A stretch of 64,000 bases of DNA. It comes from Planctomycetota bacterium. GTDB taxonomy: Bacteria > Planctomycetota > UBA8742 > UBA2392. The stretch lies in NCBI GenBank assembly GCA_027493625.1, contig JAOSKM010000001.1, positions 1,517,489 to 1,581,488 of the forward strand, read 5' to 3'. Positions 51,854 through 60,977 of the stretch are shown here, one piece after another; position 1 is the stretch's first letter, and the number at the start of each line of letters is the position of its first letter. The position numbers were made by a program, and so were the translations under genes. Under the pieces are notes generated by a model that saw nothing but the letters and a program-made list of their open reading frames with translations, did not search any database and had not been told where the DNA came from.

Positions 51854-52984
51854 TTACGGCGCGTTGGGGTCACGTCCCTTGCCCGGCAGATGCATGGTAT
51901 CGAGCGCGTTCAGGTCGTTCTGGATGAACGAGTACCCGAAGCCGTTCTGCCAGATCACCTGTCCGGGATCCATGATGGTGCCGACTTCACCCGAGTTCAG
52001 GCCCACGGCCTGGGCGATCAGGTTGCTGTGCAGGGCGCCGAGGTGGCGCGAGTACTCGATCACCGCCTCTTCCTCGGTATGGCCCGGGGTGGTGGGCTTG
52101 AGCACCGGGGCGGCCTTGTAGTCGAGGGCGTACAGGTCGCCGAACACGCCGGTGGGCTTGGCCACGGCCGTGAAGCCGCCGCCGGCGTTCTGCGGGATGG
52201 CGCCCAGGTTCTCGACGTTTTCGTTGTTGGTGTTGTCGCCGATGGTTTCACCCAGCGCCTGGCTGAGCTGCGGGCTGCCGGCAGGCAGCAGCTTGGTCAG
52301 CAGCACCAGGCCGACCTCGCTGTAGTTCTTGTTCAGGAAACGGCTCTGCGGCGGCGGGAAGTCGCCGGGGCTGTTGGGCGGCGGGCTGGTCCAGCCGAAC
52401 ATCACCGAACCCTGGCTGCCGGCCGGATAGGCCTGGCGGTTCACCACGTACAGCACCTGGCCGCTGAGCGTCACGATGCGCTCGACGGGGGCGGTGATGA
52501 AGTTGATGTCGAGGCTCTTGGGCGACCAGACCAGGAAGCCGAACTGGTCGCGCTCACGGATGCGGGTGCCGTCCGCGTTGCGGCGGAACCACTGGCTCAT
52601 GAAGCTCAGCATCATCGGGTACTGGTTGTTCACCTCGATGTGCGTGGGCGACTGCTCCTTGATCAGCCAGCCGCTGAAGCCCGCGGTGGCCAGGGCCTGG
52701 ATGGTGTCGGCGAAGAAGGCGCCCACCACACCGCCGGGGCCGTCGTCACTGTCGCGACCCGGGTCGATGTACCACACGTCGTTGTAGAAACCGGTGATCA
52801 GCGGGTTCTCAACGGCAAAGGTGAACACCGTGACGCCGAACAGCGGCTCCGTGCCAGGTGTGCCCACGGCCGAGCCGCCGGGCGGGCCGGCAAACTTGCC
52901 GTCGCAGCCCGAGCCGGTAAGGGCCAGGGAGCCTGCAAGCCCGCAGAGCAGCAGGGCGGGGAAGATGGCGAGTAGCTTGCGCAT
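51854..52984 (-). CDS. Hypothetical exported/lipoprotein (376 aa)
   Basis: 376 residues from ATG 52984. Signal peptide MRKLLAIFPALLLCGLAGSL with a possible lipobox TGSGC at about Cys27. The mature part has PVERIVTLSGQVLYVVNRQA, PGGVVGAFFADTIQALATAG and a C-terminal DPGQVIWQNGFGYSFIQNDL. It is similar in plan to the next upstream gene. No catalytic signature recognised. An upstream start at 53008 is less likely. Second gene in the minus-strand set. Confidence 0.6.
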   Translation of the reverse strand: MRKLLAIFPALLLCGLAGSLALTGSGCDGKFAGPPGGSAVGTPGTEPLFGVTVFTFAVENPLITGFYNDVWYIDPGRDSDDGPGGVVGAFFADTIQALATAGFSGWLIKEQSPTHIEVNNQYPMMLSFMSQWFRRNADGTRIRERDQFGFLVWSPKSLDINFITAPVERIVTLSGQVLYVVNRQAYPAGSQGSVMFGWTSPPPNSPGDFPPPQSRFLNKNYSEVGLVLLTKLLPAGSPQLSQALGETIGDNTNNENVENLGAIPQNAGGGFTAVAKPTGVFGDLYALDYKAAPVLKPTTPGHTEEEAVIEYSRHLGALHSNLIAQAVGLNSGEVGTIMDPGQVIWQNGFGYSFIQNDLNALDTMHLPGKGRDPNAP

Positions 52985-53035
52985 GTTTCTTTCCTTGTTT
53001 CCGCGCAATGCGCGGGAAGTCCAGGGCCTGTTCAG

Positions 53036-54238
53036 TTAGCGGTAGGTGCCGGGCAGAGTGCTGCGCGGTCCCGGGTTCTGCCAGTCGCCGTTCACGGTGT
53101 CCTGCATCCGCAGCAGGTCTTCCACCACGAACTGGAACTCTTTGCCCGCCGCGACGAACGCGGTCATGTCCAGCACCACGCTCAGGTTCATGATGTCTTC
53201 CTGGTTGTTCACCACGCCGGGCAGGGCGAACGCGCTGTCCACCAGGCCCAGCCCGTAACCGATCAGGTGGTTGCCCACCGCCGCCAGGTAGTACGAGTAG
53301 TTGACGCCGTCGTCGATGTCGATCGTCGAGTTGGTGCCGGCCGTGGTCTGCTGCCAGTTGTCGGAGAAGCGCTGGTGGTACACGCCGCCGCCCGCGGTGA
53401 TGGGGCCGCCGCCGCCGAAGTAGTCCGGCACCGGCACGCCCTGCAGCGCGCGGAAGTTGGTCTCGATGTGCTTGTTCTCGGCAGGAGCTTCGCGCCAGGC
53501 CGCGGCCAGCAGGCCGGCAGGAGCACCCTCACCGTTGAACGCGAAGTCCAGGAAGTTGCTGGCAGGAACCACGATCTGCTCGACGCCGTTGGCGCCCACG
53601 CCGGTCGGGCCGGCGGGAATCGCTTCCTGCTGGCCGGCCACCGAAAGCTGCGTGCCCGCCGTGACAGCCTGGGCGCGCTCCACGATGCTGATCGCCATCG
53701 AGGAGAAGTTCACGCTCTCGTACTGCACCGGCGGATTGCCCACCACGGCCGGCACGATCACCGAACCATTCACGTCGCGCAGAAACCACTGGTGCTGCAG
53801 CGAAAGCGTCCAGGCGCCGATGTAGACTGAAGGAGCAATACCCGATGAAGTGACAGTCGGGTCGGGCCAGTCGGCGCCCGGCGTCTTGTACTGTTCGGTG
53901 GTGTAGATGAAGTCGGGGACCGGCATCGGCGTGCTGCAGGTCGGGTTGTCCGTGCAGGTCGTGTAGAAGTCCTGCGCCCACAGGTCGTGACCGGGTGTCG
54001 CCTGTTCGGTGAAGGTCGCCGGCGTCAGACCGATGCTGGTGAACGCCGTGACATCCACCCAGTGGTCGCCGGTGATCGGGTCGGTCACTTCCGACGGCAG
54101 GTTGTAGTGCACGATCGGCGTCTTGCGCACCGGGAACTGCTCCACCTGCTGGATGCCGTTGAAGACGATGCCGTCCGAGCCACAGCCGGCAAGCAAGCCG
54201 ACCACACCGACAGCAATCAACACCGCAACTCGCTTCAT
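53036..54238 (-). CDS. Hypothetical lipoprotein (400 aa)
   Basis: 400 residues from ATG 54238. Lipoprotein signal MKRVAVLIAVGVVGLLAGC (Cys19). The mature domain is beta-rich with a Gly-rich turn (VPDYFGGGGPITAGGGVYHQ), a central repeat-like GADWPDPTVTSSGIAPSVYI and QHQWFLRDVNGSVIVPAVVG, which parallels a QWFRRNADGTRIRERD stretch in the downstream gene, so these two lipoproteins may be distant paralogues. First gene of the operon. Function unknown. Confidence 0.6.
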   Translation of the reverse strand: MKRVAVLIAVGVVGLLAGCGSDGIVFNGIQQVEQFPVRKTPIVHYNLPSEVTDPITGDHWVDVTAFTSIGLTPATFTEQATPGHDLWAQDFYTTCTDNPTCSTPMPVPDFIYTTEQYKTPGADWPDPTVTSSGIAPSVYIGAWTLSLQHQWFLRDVNGSVIVPAVVGNPPVQYESVNFSSMAISIVERAQAVTAGTQLSVAGQQEAIPAGPTGVGANGVEQIVVPASNFLDFAFNGEGAPAGLLAAAWREAPAENKHIETNFRALQGVPVPDYFGGGGPITAGGGVYHQRFSDNWQQTTAGTNSTIDIDDGVNYSYYLAAVGNHLIGYGLGLVDSAFALPGVVNNQEDIMNLSVVLDMTAFVAAGKEFQFVVEDLLRMQDTVNGDWQNPGPRSTLPGTYR

Positions 54239-54616
54239 AATCTCTCCTGGCTACTGAAACCGACTGAAAGTCGGGATCGGGCTGCTTCGTGCCATTCCGT
54301 GCTAATCTAAAGCGTAAGTCGTGCCAAACTTCGTCACAAGCACAAGTGCCTGTATGTGCTTGGTTTACGCTTCCAGCTAGGAATCTGCGTATCCACCGCG
54401 TGTGAACTTATTACACATGCCGCCCCCTCACTAGTTCCACTGATGCCACCTGCCCGGCAGTTAAATCCTGCACGGGAAACACGCTACAGATGTATGAGGG
54501 GGAAACGCGGGGTGCATCAATGCTACGCCCAACCGGCCGTCGGTCAACTGGTTGCCCGGATTTCCCCTCTTCCATACAATTCCCGCCCTGAACGATACTG
54601 ACACACCGGAGATCCC
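54239..54616. other. Divergent intergenic region (ribH / lipoprotein operon)
   Basis: 378 bases with no gene seen. A TGTGAA-N7-CACA-type inverted motif lies near 54401-54418. I looked for an FMN riboswitch before ribH and did not find the conserved AGGGGC-type core. Two promoters should lie here, but none is clear. Confidence 0.4.
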
Positions 54617-55099
54617 GTGGCCGACAAACCAAAATCCCACCGCGTCATCGAAGGCAACCTGGTCGCCGCGGACGCCCGTTTCGCCATCGTCGCAGGCCGC
54701 TTCAACGAGTTTCTGGTCAAGCATCTGGTTGAGGGCGCGCTGGACGGCATCCGCCGCCACGGCGGCGATGTCGGCAAGGTCACACTGGCCTGGGTGCCGG
54801 GCGCCTTCGAGATTCCGCTGGCGGCAAAGAAGCTGGCTGAATCGGGCAAGTACGATGCGGTGATCTGCCTGGGCGCCGTAATCAGGGGCAGCACCCCCCA
54901 CTTCGAGTACGTCGCCGGTGAGGCCGCCAAGGGCATCGGCCATGTCGGCATCAGCACCGGCGTGCCGTGCATCTTCGGCGTGATCACCACCGACAACCTG
55001 GAACAGGCCATTGAGCGCTGCGGCAGCAAGATGGGCAACAAGGGTTTCGAGGCGGCGGTGACGGCCATCGAGCTGGTGAACCTGTTCCGGCAGTTGTGA
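54617..55099 (+). CDS. ribH: 6,7-dimethyl-8-ribityllumazine synthase
   Basis: 160 residues from GTG 54617. [20 protein letters not shown] (substrate side), [40 protein letters not shown] (with the catalytic His) and [20 protein letters not shown] are family motifs. The enzyme makes lumazine, the precursor of riboflavin, and forms icosahedral shells in many bacteria. It begins a run with nusB and ftsY; ribH-nusB is a common gene pair. Confidence 0.95.
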   Translation: MADKPKSHRVIEGNLVAADARFAIVAGRFNEFLVKHLVEGALDGIRRHGGDVGKVTLAWVPGAFEIPLAAKKLAESGKYDAVICLGAVIRGSTPHFEYVAGEAAKGIGHVGISTGVPCIFGVITTDNLEQAIERCGSKMGNKGFEAAVTAIELVNLFRQL

Positions 55100-55148
55100 T
55101 CGGCGACCATCCAGTTTCGCCGCTCGATTCCTTTGGTATACAGGCGGC

Positions 55149-55589
55149 ATGGCTGAACCGCACGACCACGCCGGCTTCCGAACCCTGGCCCGTGAGCTGG
55201 CGCTCAAATTGCTGTACGTATCCGACCTGAGCAAACCCGACCAGCAGGACCAGCAGCTGCGCGACGTACTCGAAGTAGAGCACCCGCCGGCTGCCGTGGC
55301 CGACCTTGCCGGCGAGATTTCGCGCGGCGTGCGCGAGTCCGTCGCGGAGCTCGACGAAGTGATCCAGCAGGTGGCCGTGAACTGGCAGGTCAGCCGCATG
55401 CCGGTGATCGACCGCGCCATCCTGCGCATGGGCGTGTACGAGCTGCTGTACATGCACGACGTGCCGCCCAAGGTAACGATCAACGAAGCCGTGGAGCTGG
55501 CCAAGAAGTACTCGACCGAAAAGTCCGGCGCCTTCGTGAACGGCGTGCTGGACAAGATCTTCCAGACCCGCTGCCCCGAGAAGGTTTGA
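55149..55589 (+). CDS. nusB: Transcription antitermination factor NusB
   Basis: 146 residues from ATG 55149. The family's opening RTLARELALKLLYVSDLSK and the later WQVSRMPVIDRAILRMGVYE, LLYMHDVPPKVTINEAVELA, KKYSTEKSGAFVNGVLDKI are diagnostic. NusB binds boxA RNA with NusE to prevent termination in rRNA operons. Between ribH and ftsY; its stop is one base before the ftsY start. Confidence 0.95.
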   Translation: MAEPHDHAGFRTLARELALKLLYVSDLSKPDQQDQQLRDVLEVEHPPAAVADLAGEISRGVRESVAELDEVIQQVAVNWQVSRMPVIDRAILRMGVYELLYMHDVPPKVTINEAVELAKKYSTEKSGAFVNGVLDKIFQTRCPEKV

Positions 55590-55590
55590 C

Positions 55591-56631
55591 GTGGGACTGT
55601 TCTCCAGGAAAAAGAAGCCCGAGCCCGAAGAAACGCCGCCGGAACCACAGGCCGAAGAGCCCGCGCCGGGCAACGGCGAAAAGAAGGGCATGCTGGCCAA
55701 GCTGACCCGTGCCATCTCGCGCACGCGCATGGTGCTGAACCGCCGCGTGCTGGGCGCCGTCGGCCTGGGCCAGAAGATCGACGACGAAATCCTCGAAAAA
55801 CTCGAAGAAGCCATGATCGAGGCCGACTTCGGCGTCGAGACCAGCGACTTCCTGATGGGCGTGCTGCGCGGCGCCTGGAAGAACGGCCGCATCGAAACCA
55901 CCAGCGACATCCTGCCGTTCCTGCGCGTAGACCTGAAGCAGCGCCTGACCCACCGCGGCAACGCGCTGCGCTTTGCGCCCAAGTCCCCCACCGTGATCCT
56001 GGTGGTGGGCGTCAACGGCGCGGGCAAGACCACCAGCGTCGCCCGGCTGGCCTGGTACCTGGAGAAGACCGGCCACCACACGGTGCTGGCCGCCGCAGAC
56101 ACCTTTCGCGCCGCCGCTGTCGAGCAGCTCAAGACCTGGTCTGAACGCATCGGCTGCGAGATCGTGACCGGCCCCGAGAAGGCCGACCCCGCCTCGGTGG
56201 CCCACAAGGCCGCCGAGCGCGCCCTTGAGATCGGCGCCGACGTGCTGCTGGTGGACACGGCCGGTCGCCTGCACACTCAGAAGAACCTGATGGACGAGCT
56301 GCGCAAGATCCGCAATGCCTGCGCGGCAAAGAAAATCGAGGGTGCGCCGCACGAGACCATCCTCGTACTAGATGCAACCACGGGCCAGAACGCCGTGGTG
56401 CAGGCGGAGATGTTCAAGCAGGCTGCCGAGGTGACGGGGCTGTTCCTGGCCAAGCTGGACGGCACGGCCAAGGGCGGCGCGGTGTTGAGCATCAATGAAA
56501 AAGTGGAAGTTCCCGTGAAATTCGTCGGGCTTGGCGAGAAACTGGAAGACATCCAGCCCTTCGACGCGGACCAGTTCGTCGAGGCGCTGTTCGACATCGA
56601 GTCCCTCTCGGAAAACCAGGACGCGGGGTAA
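55591..56631 (+). CDS. ftsY: Signal recognition particle receptor FtsY
   Basis: 346 residues from GTG 55591. A charged, short A-domain (Lys/Glu/Pro-rich) leads to the NG domain. GTPase motifs: GVNGAGKTTSVARLAWYL (P-loop), ADTFRAAAVEQLKTW, LLVDTAGRLHTQ, DATTGQNAV and LAKLDGTAKGG. FtsY receives SRP-ribosome complexes at the membrane. The A-domain is much shorter than that of E. coli. Three bases separate it from the large downstream protein. Confidence 0.95.
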   Translation: MGLFSRKKKPEPEETPPEPQAEEPAPGNGEKKGMLAKLTRAISRTRMVLNRRVLGAVGLGQKIDDEILEKLEEAMIEADFGVETSDFLMGVLRGAWKNGRIETTSDILPFLRVDLKQRLTHRGNALRFAPKSPTVILVVGVNGAGKTTSVARLAWYLEKTGHHTVLAAADTFRAAAVEQLKTWSERIGCEIVTGPEKADPASVAHKAAERALEIGADVLLVDTAGRLHTQKNLMDELRKIRNACAAKKIEGAPHETILVLDATTGQNAVVQAEMFKQAAEVTGLFLAKLDGTAKGGAVLSINEKVEVPVKFVGLGEKLEDIQPFDADQFVEALFDIESLSENQDAG

Positions 56632-56634
56632 ACC

Positions 56635-59600
56635 GTGACGCAGGCCGAAGCCACACGCGAGATCAGGGAGTTGCTGGCGGGGCGCCCGGGCGGCGTGAAC
56701 CGCATTCTGCGCCGCTTCGGCAAGCCGGTGGTGGATTACGCCACCGCGCTGATCCCCGACCGCGGCGCACCGTTTGAGCGCATGGTCGAAGACATCCTGG
56801 TTGACGTGATCTCGCAGGCCCGGGCAACCGCCCGCGCGGCCAGCGACGACGAAGTCTTCGAGTTCGTGATCGAGGCCGCGCTGCGCACCGTGCGCGCGCG
56901 CTACCGCGAAGTGCTTGAAGGCGAGGCCCGCCCCACCAAGGCCACCACCAGCTACAACTTCAAGGAAGTCCTCGAGCGCACCAAGATGAAGGAAGAGGAC
57001 CTCACCCGCGGCATCAGCGAAGGCCGCATCAAGGCCGTGCGCGCCGACGACCAGCTCAAGATCAAGGGCGACGGCATTCCCGGCCTGGGCGACCGCCGCG
57101 CCTACCAGGCTTACCACGTCAGCGCCGCCGAACGCGAGTTGCTGTGCCTGCACTACCGGCTGGGCTTTTCGCCGGCCGTGATCGCGCGCTGGGCCGGCGT
57201 GACGCCGGTGCAGATCGAGGAAGCGATCGGCAAAGCCGCCAACCACCTGTCGCAGGCGCTGGCCCGCAAACGCGGGGCGGAAGCCGACCCCAAGGACACC
57301 GAGATGCGCCGCTACATCGACGGGCGCATGCAGGGCGACGAAACGGCCAAGTTCGAGCGCGCGATGGTGAAGGACAAGATCGCGCAGCGCAGGCTCGATG
57401 AGCTGCGCTCCGAGGCTGACCGCATCCGCCAGCTGTTCGATGCCGAGAGCTACGACCTCTCCTCGGTGGCCGTGAACGTGCGCGCGCGCAACCCGCACCA
57501 TTCGCTGGCGCTGCCGCCGGTGGCCGCGTTGTGGCTGCAGGCGGTGGGGATCGCGGTGGTGATGCTGATGTTCCATAGCGTGGGCGCCTACATCGCGCCG
57601 CCGGACGTGCAGGTCAGTGCCGTGGCCGGTGCGCCGGAGTTGCCGCCGGGCGGGCGGCTGACCGTGGGCGGCGGGCTTTCCACGCCGGAGGGCGCCCAGG
57701 TGCTGCTGGTGCTTGACCAGTCGAACCGCGTGCTGATGGCCCCCGGCAGTGACCTCACGCTGCTGGAGCCGCGTGACACTGCGCGCCAGGTGCTGGGCCT
57801 GCAGCAGGGAGAAATCTGGGGGCGCTTCACCTCGGCGGGGCATGCTTTCTTGGTCGAGTTCCCGGTCGGCGAAAACCAGATCTTCGACGTCTCCGGCAGC
57901 AACGGCGCGGACTTCGACCTGGCGGTAGGCCCAGCGGTCGCCGCCATGCTGCCCGACAACCTGGAGCGCGAGCGCATCCGTGCCTTCACGGCGGCATTCG
58001 AAAACGGCGAACAGGGCCTCAGCGCGAAGTTCGAGCTTCGCACTTTCGCCGGTTTCCGGTTCGGCAGCCTCGAGGAAGGTCTGAAGGCCGGTGACCGCAT
58101 CGACAGCATCGAGGGCGTCTCCATCCGCACCCACGAAGACCTGCTCGCCGCCGTTCGCGGCATGAGTCCGGGCGAGTCGCTGACAGCCACCATCGCCCGC
58201 AATGACGGTCGCCAGGCCATGCCACTGGCGCGCGTCGAGCTGCCGGCGCGCGTGGTGCTGCGCGTGTTCCATGGCGCGGTCAGCCTGGGCAGGCCGGGTG
58301 AAGAGCGCGTGCTGGTGAACCGCGGCCAGTGGGCGTTGCTTTGCGAGGGCCAGCCGCCGCTGGTGGGCGTGCGCGGCATGGAGGATTTCCGCACGCTGAG
58401 GCTGGGCGCCGACGAGCGCTTCAAGCAGCGCCTGCACTGGCTGAACAGCGAAAGCTACCCGCTGCGCGCCGAGAACAACCTGCTGCACGTCGAGCGCGAA
58501 CTGCGCGCGCTGGCGGAAACCCTGGAAGCCATGCGCGCCTCGGAAATCCAGCGCGACGGCCCGCGCGAGATCACGGCTTTTGAGAACACCATGCGCGAGG
58601 CGATTGACGACGCACGCCAGCGCATCGCCCGCGGCGAGCCGCGCATCAAGGGCGAAGGCACGGCCTCGCTGTCCGACGAACTGCTGGTGAAATCCGAGGA
58701 CGACATCCTCGGCATCATCGCCCACTGGCGCCGCCAGTCCGGCACCGGGGTCTACCCGGTGCTGGGCGCCGCCGCCAAGACCCTCAGCGCGCCCATCTCG
58801 CGCTTCCGCGACGAGCTCGAGCTGCGGGGTGAGGAGATCACGCGCTCGATCCTGCTGCAGGACCGCATCACTGAGCTGGACGAGGCCATCGCCCGGCAGG
58901 ACGCCGCGATCGCCGAGCTGAAGCAGTCCGAGTTCTTTGACGCCGACGGCGCCAGGCGCAAGTCCATCGACGACGCCATCGCCGGCCTGGACCGCGAGGT
59001 GCGCGCCGGCGCCGATGCCAACAGCCGCATCGACCTGCTGAAGCTGAAGCTGAACGAGCTGGACGCGATACTCGACACCGAACGCCGCAAGCTGGCCGGG
59101 CTGCGCAAAACCGTCAGCGACGCCGAGACCGCGCTGGCCGAGGTCAACAAGCTGCTGGCCGCCAACGTCTACACCTCGGAAAAGCTCGCAACCGCGGAGT
59201 TGAAGCAGGCCGCCGCCAAGGCCTCACTGGACGCCGCCAGCTCCAGCCTGCTGGCCCTGAAAGAAGAAGTCGCCCTGCGCGCGCTGGAACTCGAGGCCAT
59301 CGAGAAGGCTCAGGCCGAGGCCAGGAAGCCGATCGCCGGCCTGCAAGCCGCGTTGGACAAGGCTGACGACGCCCTGACCGATGCCGTGGCCGCACGCACC
59401 ACCGCCCAGGCCGAGGACGAAAAGGCCGACGCCGAGGTGGATCGCATCCAGGCTGAGCTCGACGCCATGGCCCAGGACGACCCCAACCGTGCCGCCAAGC
59501 AGACCGAGCTGGACGCCGCAAAGAAGGCCGCGGCCGATACGCAGCAGAAGCTGGATGACAGCATCAGCGCCGCGGCGACCGCAAAACAGGCCCAGGAGGC

Positions 59601-60585
59601 CGCGTCGGCCGCCGTCCGCGACGCCGAAGCCAAGGTCGCCCAGGCGAACAAGGCCGTGGATGACGCCAAGGCGGCAAAAACCGCCGCGGAAAAGTCGCGC
59701 GACGAACAGGACGGCAAGGTCAAGGCCGCCGAGAAGACCCTCAAGGATGCCGACGCCGCGCTGAAGGTGCAGCAGGACGCCAAGGTCGCCCGCGCGCTGC
59801 TGGACACCCGCAAGCTGGAGGCCGAGGCGACGCTTGCCACGGCGCAGGCCAACCTGCTGGCCGTGGAAACCAGGGTCAGCGAGCTTGACGCCGAGGCCCA
59901 GCCCGGCCGCGATGAGCTGGCCAAGGAACTCGCCGTCGTGGAACGCGCCGCCAAGGCGAAGCAGGAGATCGAGGAGCGCAAAACCGAGCGCGGCCGTTAC
60001 CAGGCCATCAGCGACGCAATCGACCTGCGCAACAAGGACCGCGGGGTGCTTGCCAGCGAGCGCGAGCAGCTGGCGGGCTCCAACCTGGTGCTGAACTTCC
60101 AGCAGCTCAGCGACGAATACGACGCGCTTTCCCGCCGCATCGACGCCTACGCCTTTGTGCACGCCCGCGCGCTGCTGGAGGACGCCAGCTTCGCCCACGA
60201 ACAGAAGGCCGCCCAGGACCGCTTCCGCGAAGCCGCCGAGGCCGCGGGCAAGCAGGCCGTAGCCGTGCTCGACCCGTACTGCCCGGCCTACCAGGGTGAC
60301 GGCTACGCGCCCTTCACGGCCGAGGGCGGGCCGAAGCTGCGGACGGCGGTGCTGGAATCGCTCTGGAAGCTGTACTACGACGCGGGCCTGGAGAGGGCCT
60401 CTGACGGCAGTGAGAACTTATGCTACTATGTGGCGATCCAGTCCGGTGCGGGCAGCGAAGTGTTGAACCGGCTGGATGACCGCTGGAAGGCCTACCTTAC
60501 CGCGGCGCTCGGCAAGCAGGGCTATGAGGCGATCGTGGGGCTTTCGCCCGATGGCCTGCCGGCCGCGCCCGAGAAGAAAGACTGA
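56635..60585 (+). CDS. 1316-residue fusion: sigma-like, anti-sigma-like, TM, FecR-like, PDZ-like and coiled coil
   Basis: GTG 56635. Residues about 109-142 are a MerR/excisionase-like HTH (YNFKEVLERTKMKEEDLTRG), and 162-209 a sigma region-4-like HTH (SAAERELLCLHYRLGFSPAV, VTPVQIEEAIGKAANHLSQA). About 224-268 (MRRYIDGRMQGDETAKFERA) resembles the cytoplasmic end of zinc-less anti-sigma factors. A membrane segment is at 293-321. Then come a FecR-like beta domain (about 335-440; LLVLDQSNRVLMAPGSDLTL), a PDZ-like domain (about 470-525; FGSLEEGLKAGDRIDSIEGV) and about 450 residues of coiled coil (720-1180). The C-terminus is globular. No member of this arrangement is known to me. Directly follows ftsY and may be co-transcribed. 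Confidence 0.72.
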   Translation: MTQAEATREIRELLAGRPGGVNRILRRFGKPVVDYATALIPDRGAPFERMVEDILVDVISQARATARAASDDEVFEFVIEAALRTVRARYREVLEGEARPTKATTSYNFKEVLERTKMKEEDLTRGISEGRIKAVRADDQLKIKGDGIPGLGDRRAYQAYHVSAAERELLCLHYRLGFSPAVIARWAGVTPVQIEEAIGKAANHLSQALARKRGAEADPKDTEMRRYIDGRMQGDETAKFERAMVKDKIAQRRLDELRSEADRIRQLFDAESYDLSSVAVNVRARNPHHSLALPPVAALWLQAVGIAVVMLMFHSVGAYIAPPDVQVSAVAGAPELPPGGRLTVGGGLSTPEGAQVLLVLDQSNRVLMAPGSDLTLLEPRDTARQVLGLQQGEIWGRFTSAGHAFLVEFPVGENQIFDVSGSNGADFDLAVGPAVAAMLPDNLERERIRAFTAAFENGEQGLSAKFELRTFAGFRFGSLEEGLKAGDRIDSIEGVSIRTHEDLLAAVRGMSPGESLTATIARNDGRQAMPLARVELPARVVLRVFHGAVSLGRPGEERVLVNRGQWALLCEGQPPLVGVRGMEDFRTLRLGADERFKQRLHWLNSESYPLRAENNLLHVERELRALAETLEAMRASEIQRDGPREITAFENTMREAIDDARQRIARGEPRIKGEGTASLSDELLVKSEDDILGIIAHWRRQSGTGVYPVLGAAAKTLSAPISRFRDELELRGEEITRSILLQDRITELDEAIARQDAAIAELKQSEFFDADGARRKSIDDAIAGLDREVRAGADANSRIDLLKLKLNELDAILDTERRKLAGLRKTVSDAETALAEVNKLLAANVYTSEKLATAELKQAAAKASLDAASSSLLALKEEVALRALELEAIEKAQAEARKPIAGLQAALDKADDALTDAVAARTTAQAEDEKADAEVDRIQAELDAMAQDDPNRAAKQTELDAAKKAAADTQQKLDDSISAAATAKQAQEAASAAVRDAEAKVAQANKAVDDAKAAKTAAEKSRDEQDGKVKAAEKTLKDADAALKVQQDAKVARALLDTRKLEAEATLATAQANLLAVETRVSELDAEAQPGRDELAKELAVVERAAKAKQEIEERKTERGRYQAISDAIDLRNKDRGVLASEREQLAGSNLVLNFQQLSDEYDALSRRIDAYAFVHARALLEDASFAHEQKAAQDRFREAAEAAGKQAVAVLDPYCPAYQGDGYAPFTAEGGPKLRTAVLESLWKLYYDAGLERASDGSENLCYYVAIQSGAGSEVLNRLDDRWKAYLTAALGKQGYEAIVGLSPDGLPAAPEKKD

Positions 60586-60587
60586 TC

Positions 60588-60950
60588 GTGGCCAAGGACC
60601 GCATCCTGTGTTGCGTCAAGAGCAAGGTCTGGTTGCCTGACGAATACCTGACCACGATCGTCGGCGACTGCGACCGCGGCAAGTTCAAGATCACGCGCCC
60701 CTTCACGTTTCCCTGCATGCTGATGCCCAACGGCAACCTCTACATCGAGGAGCAGGAGGGCGTGGAGATCGAGAACGACGAGCGAAACCTGTCGCAGATC
60801 AAGTGCGGCAACTGCGGCTCGGACGTCGAGATCCGCGAGATCGACATCCGCGAAATCCTCGACCGCCTGCGCCAGCGCGAAATCACCATGAAAGAACGCC
60901 GCCGCCTGCGCGAATCAGGTAAAGTGGACAAGGCTGACCCCGCCAAGTAA
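60588..60950 (+). CDS. Small protein with Cys pairs (120 aa)
   Basis: 120 residues from GTG 60588, two bases after the large fusion gene. It contains ILCCVKSKVWLP, then CDRGKFKITRPFTFPCMLMP and IKCGNCGSDVEIREIDI; the CxxC pair and CC could bind a metal ion. The C-terminus is a charged helix (REILDRLRQREITMKERRRL). Probably co-transcribed with the fusion gene and the next coiled-coil gene. No family recognised. Confidence 0.6.
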   Translation: MAKDRILCCVKSKVWLPDEYLTTIVGDCDRGKFKITRPFTFPCMLMPNGNLYIEEQEGVEIENDERNLSQIKCGNCGSDVEIREIDIREILDRLRQREITMKERRRLRESGKVDKADPAK

Positions 60951-60963
60951 GGGGTCTGACCCT
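60949..60963. repeat. Half copy of the GGGGTCTGACCC palindrome
   Basis: AAGGGGTCTGACCCT overlapping the stop of the preceding gene; the same core as 41612-41632. It is a single arm, with no matching partner nearby except a weak GCTGACCCC at 60933-60941. Confidence 0.5.
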
Positions 60964-60977
60964 CTTCGGAGGCCGCT

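Noticed and set aside
49004..52975. Plus-strand open frame of 1323 codons
   Set aside because: It is antisense to three well-formed minus-strand genes with signal peptides. Its product is a low-complexity mix of Ala, Gly, Val, Arg and Gln without domains, as expected from high-GC codon bias.
54300..54616. FMN riboswitch before ribH
   Set aside because: I looked for the conserved core and paired arms and did not see them.
56368..58725. Minus-strand open frame of 785 codons
   Set aside because: Antisense to ftsY and the large fusion gene; composition is His/Arg/Gln/Ala-rich without a domain. The plus-strand frames have clear motifs.
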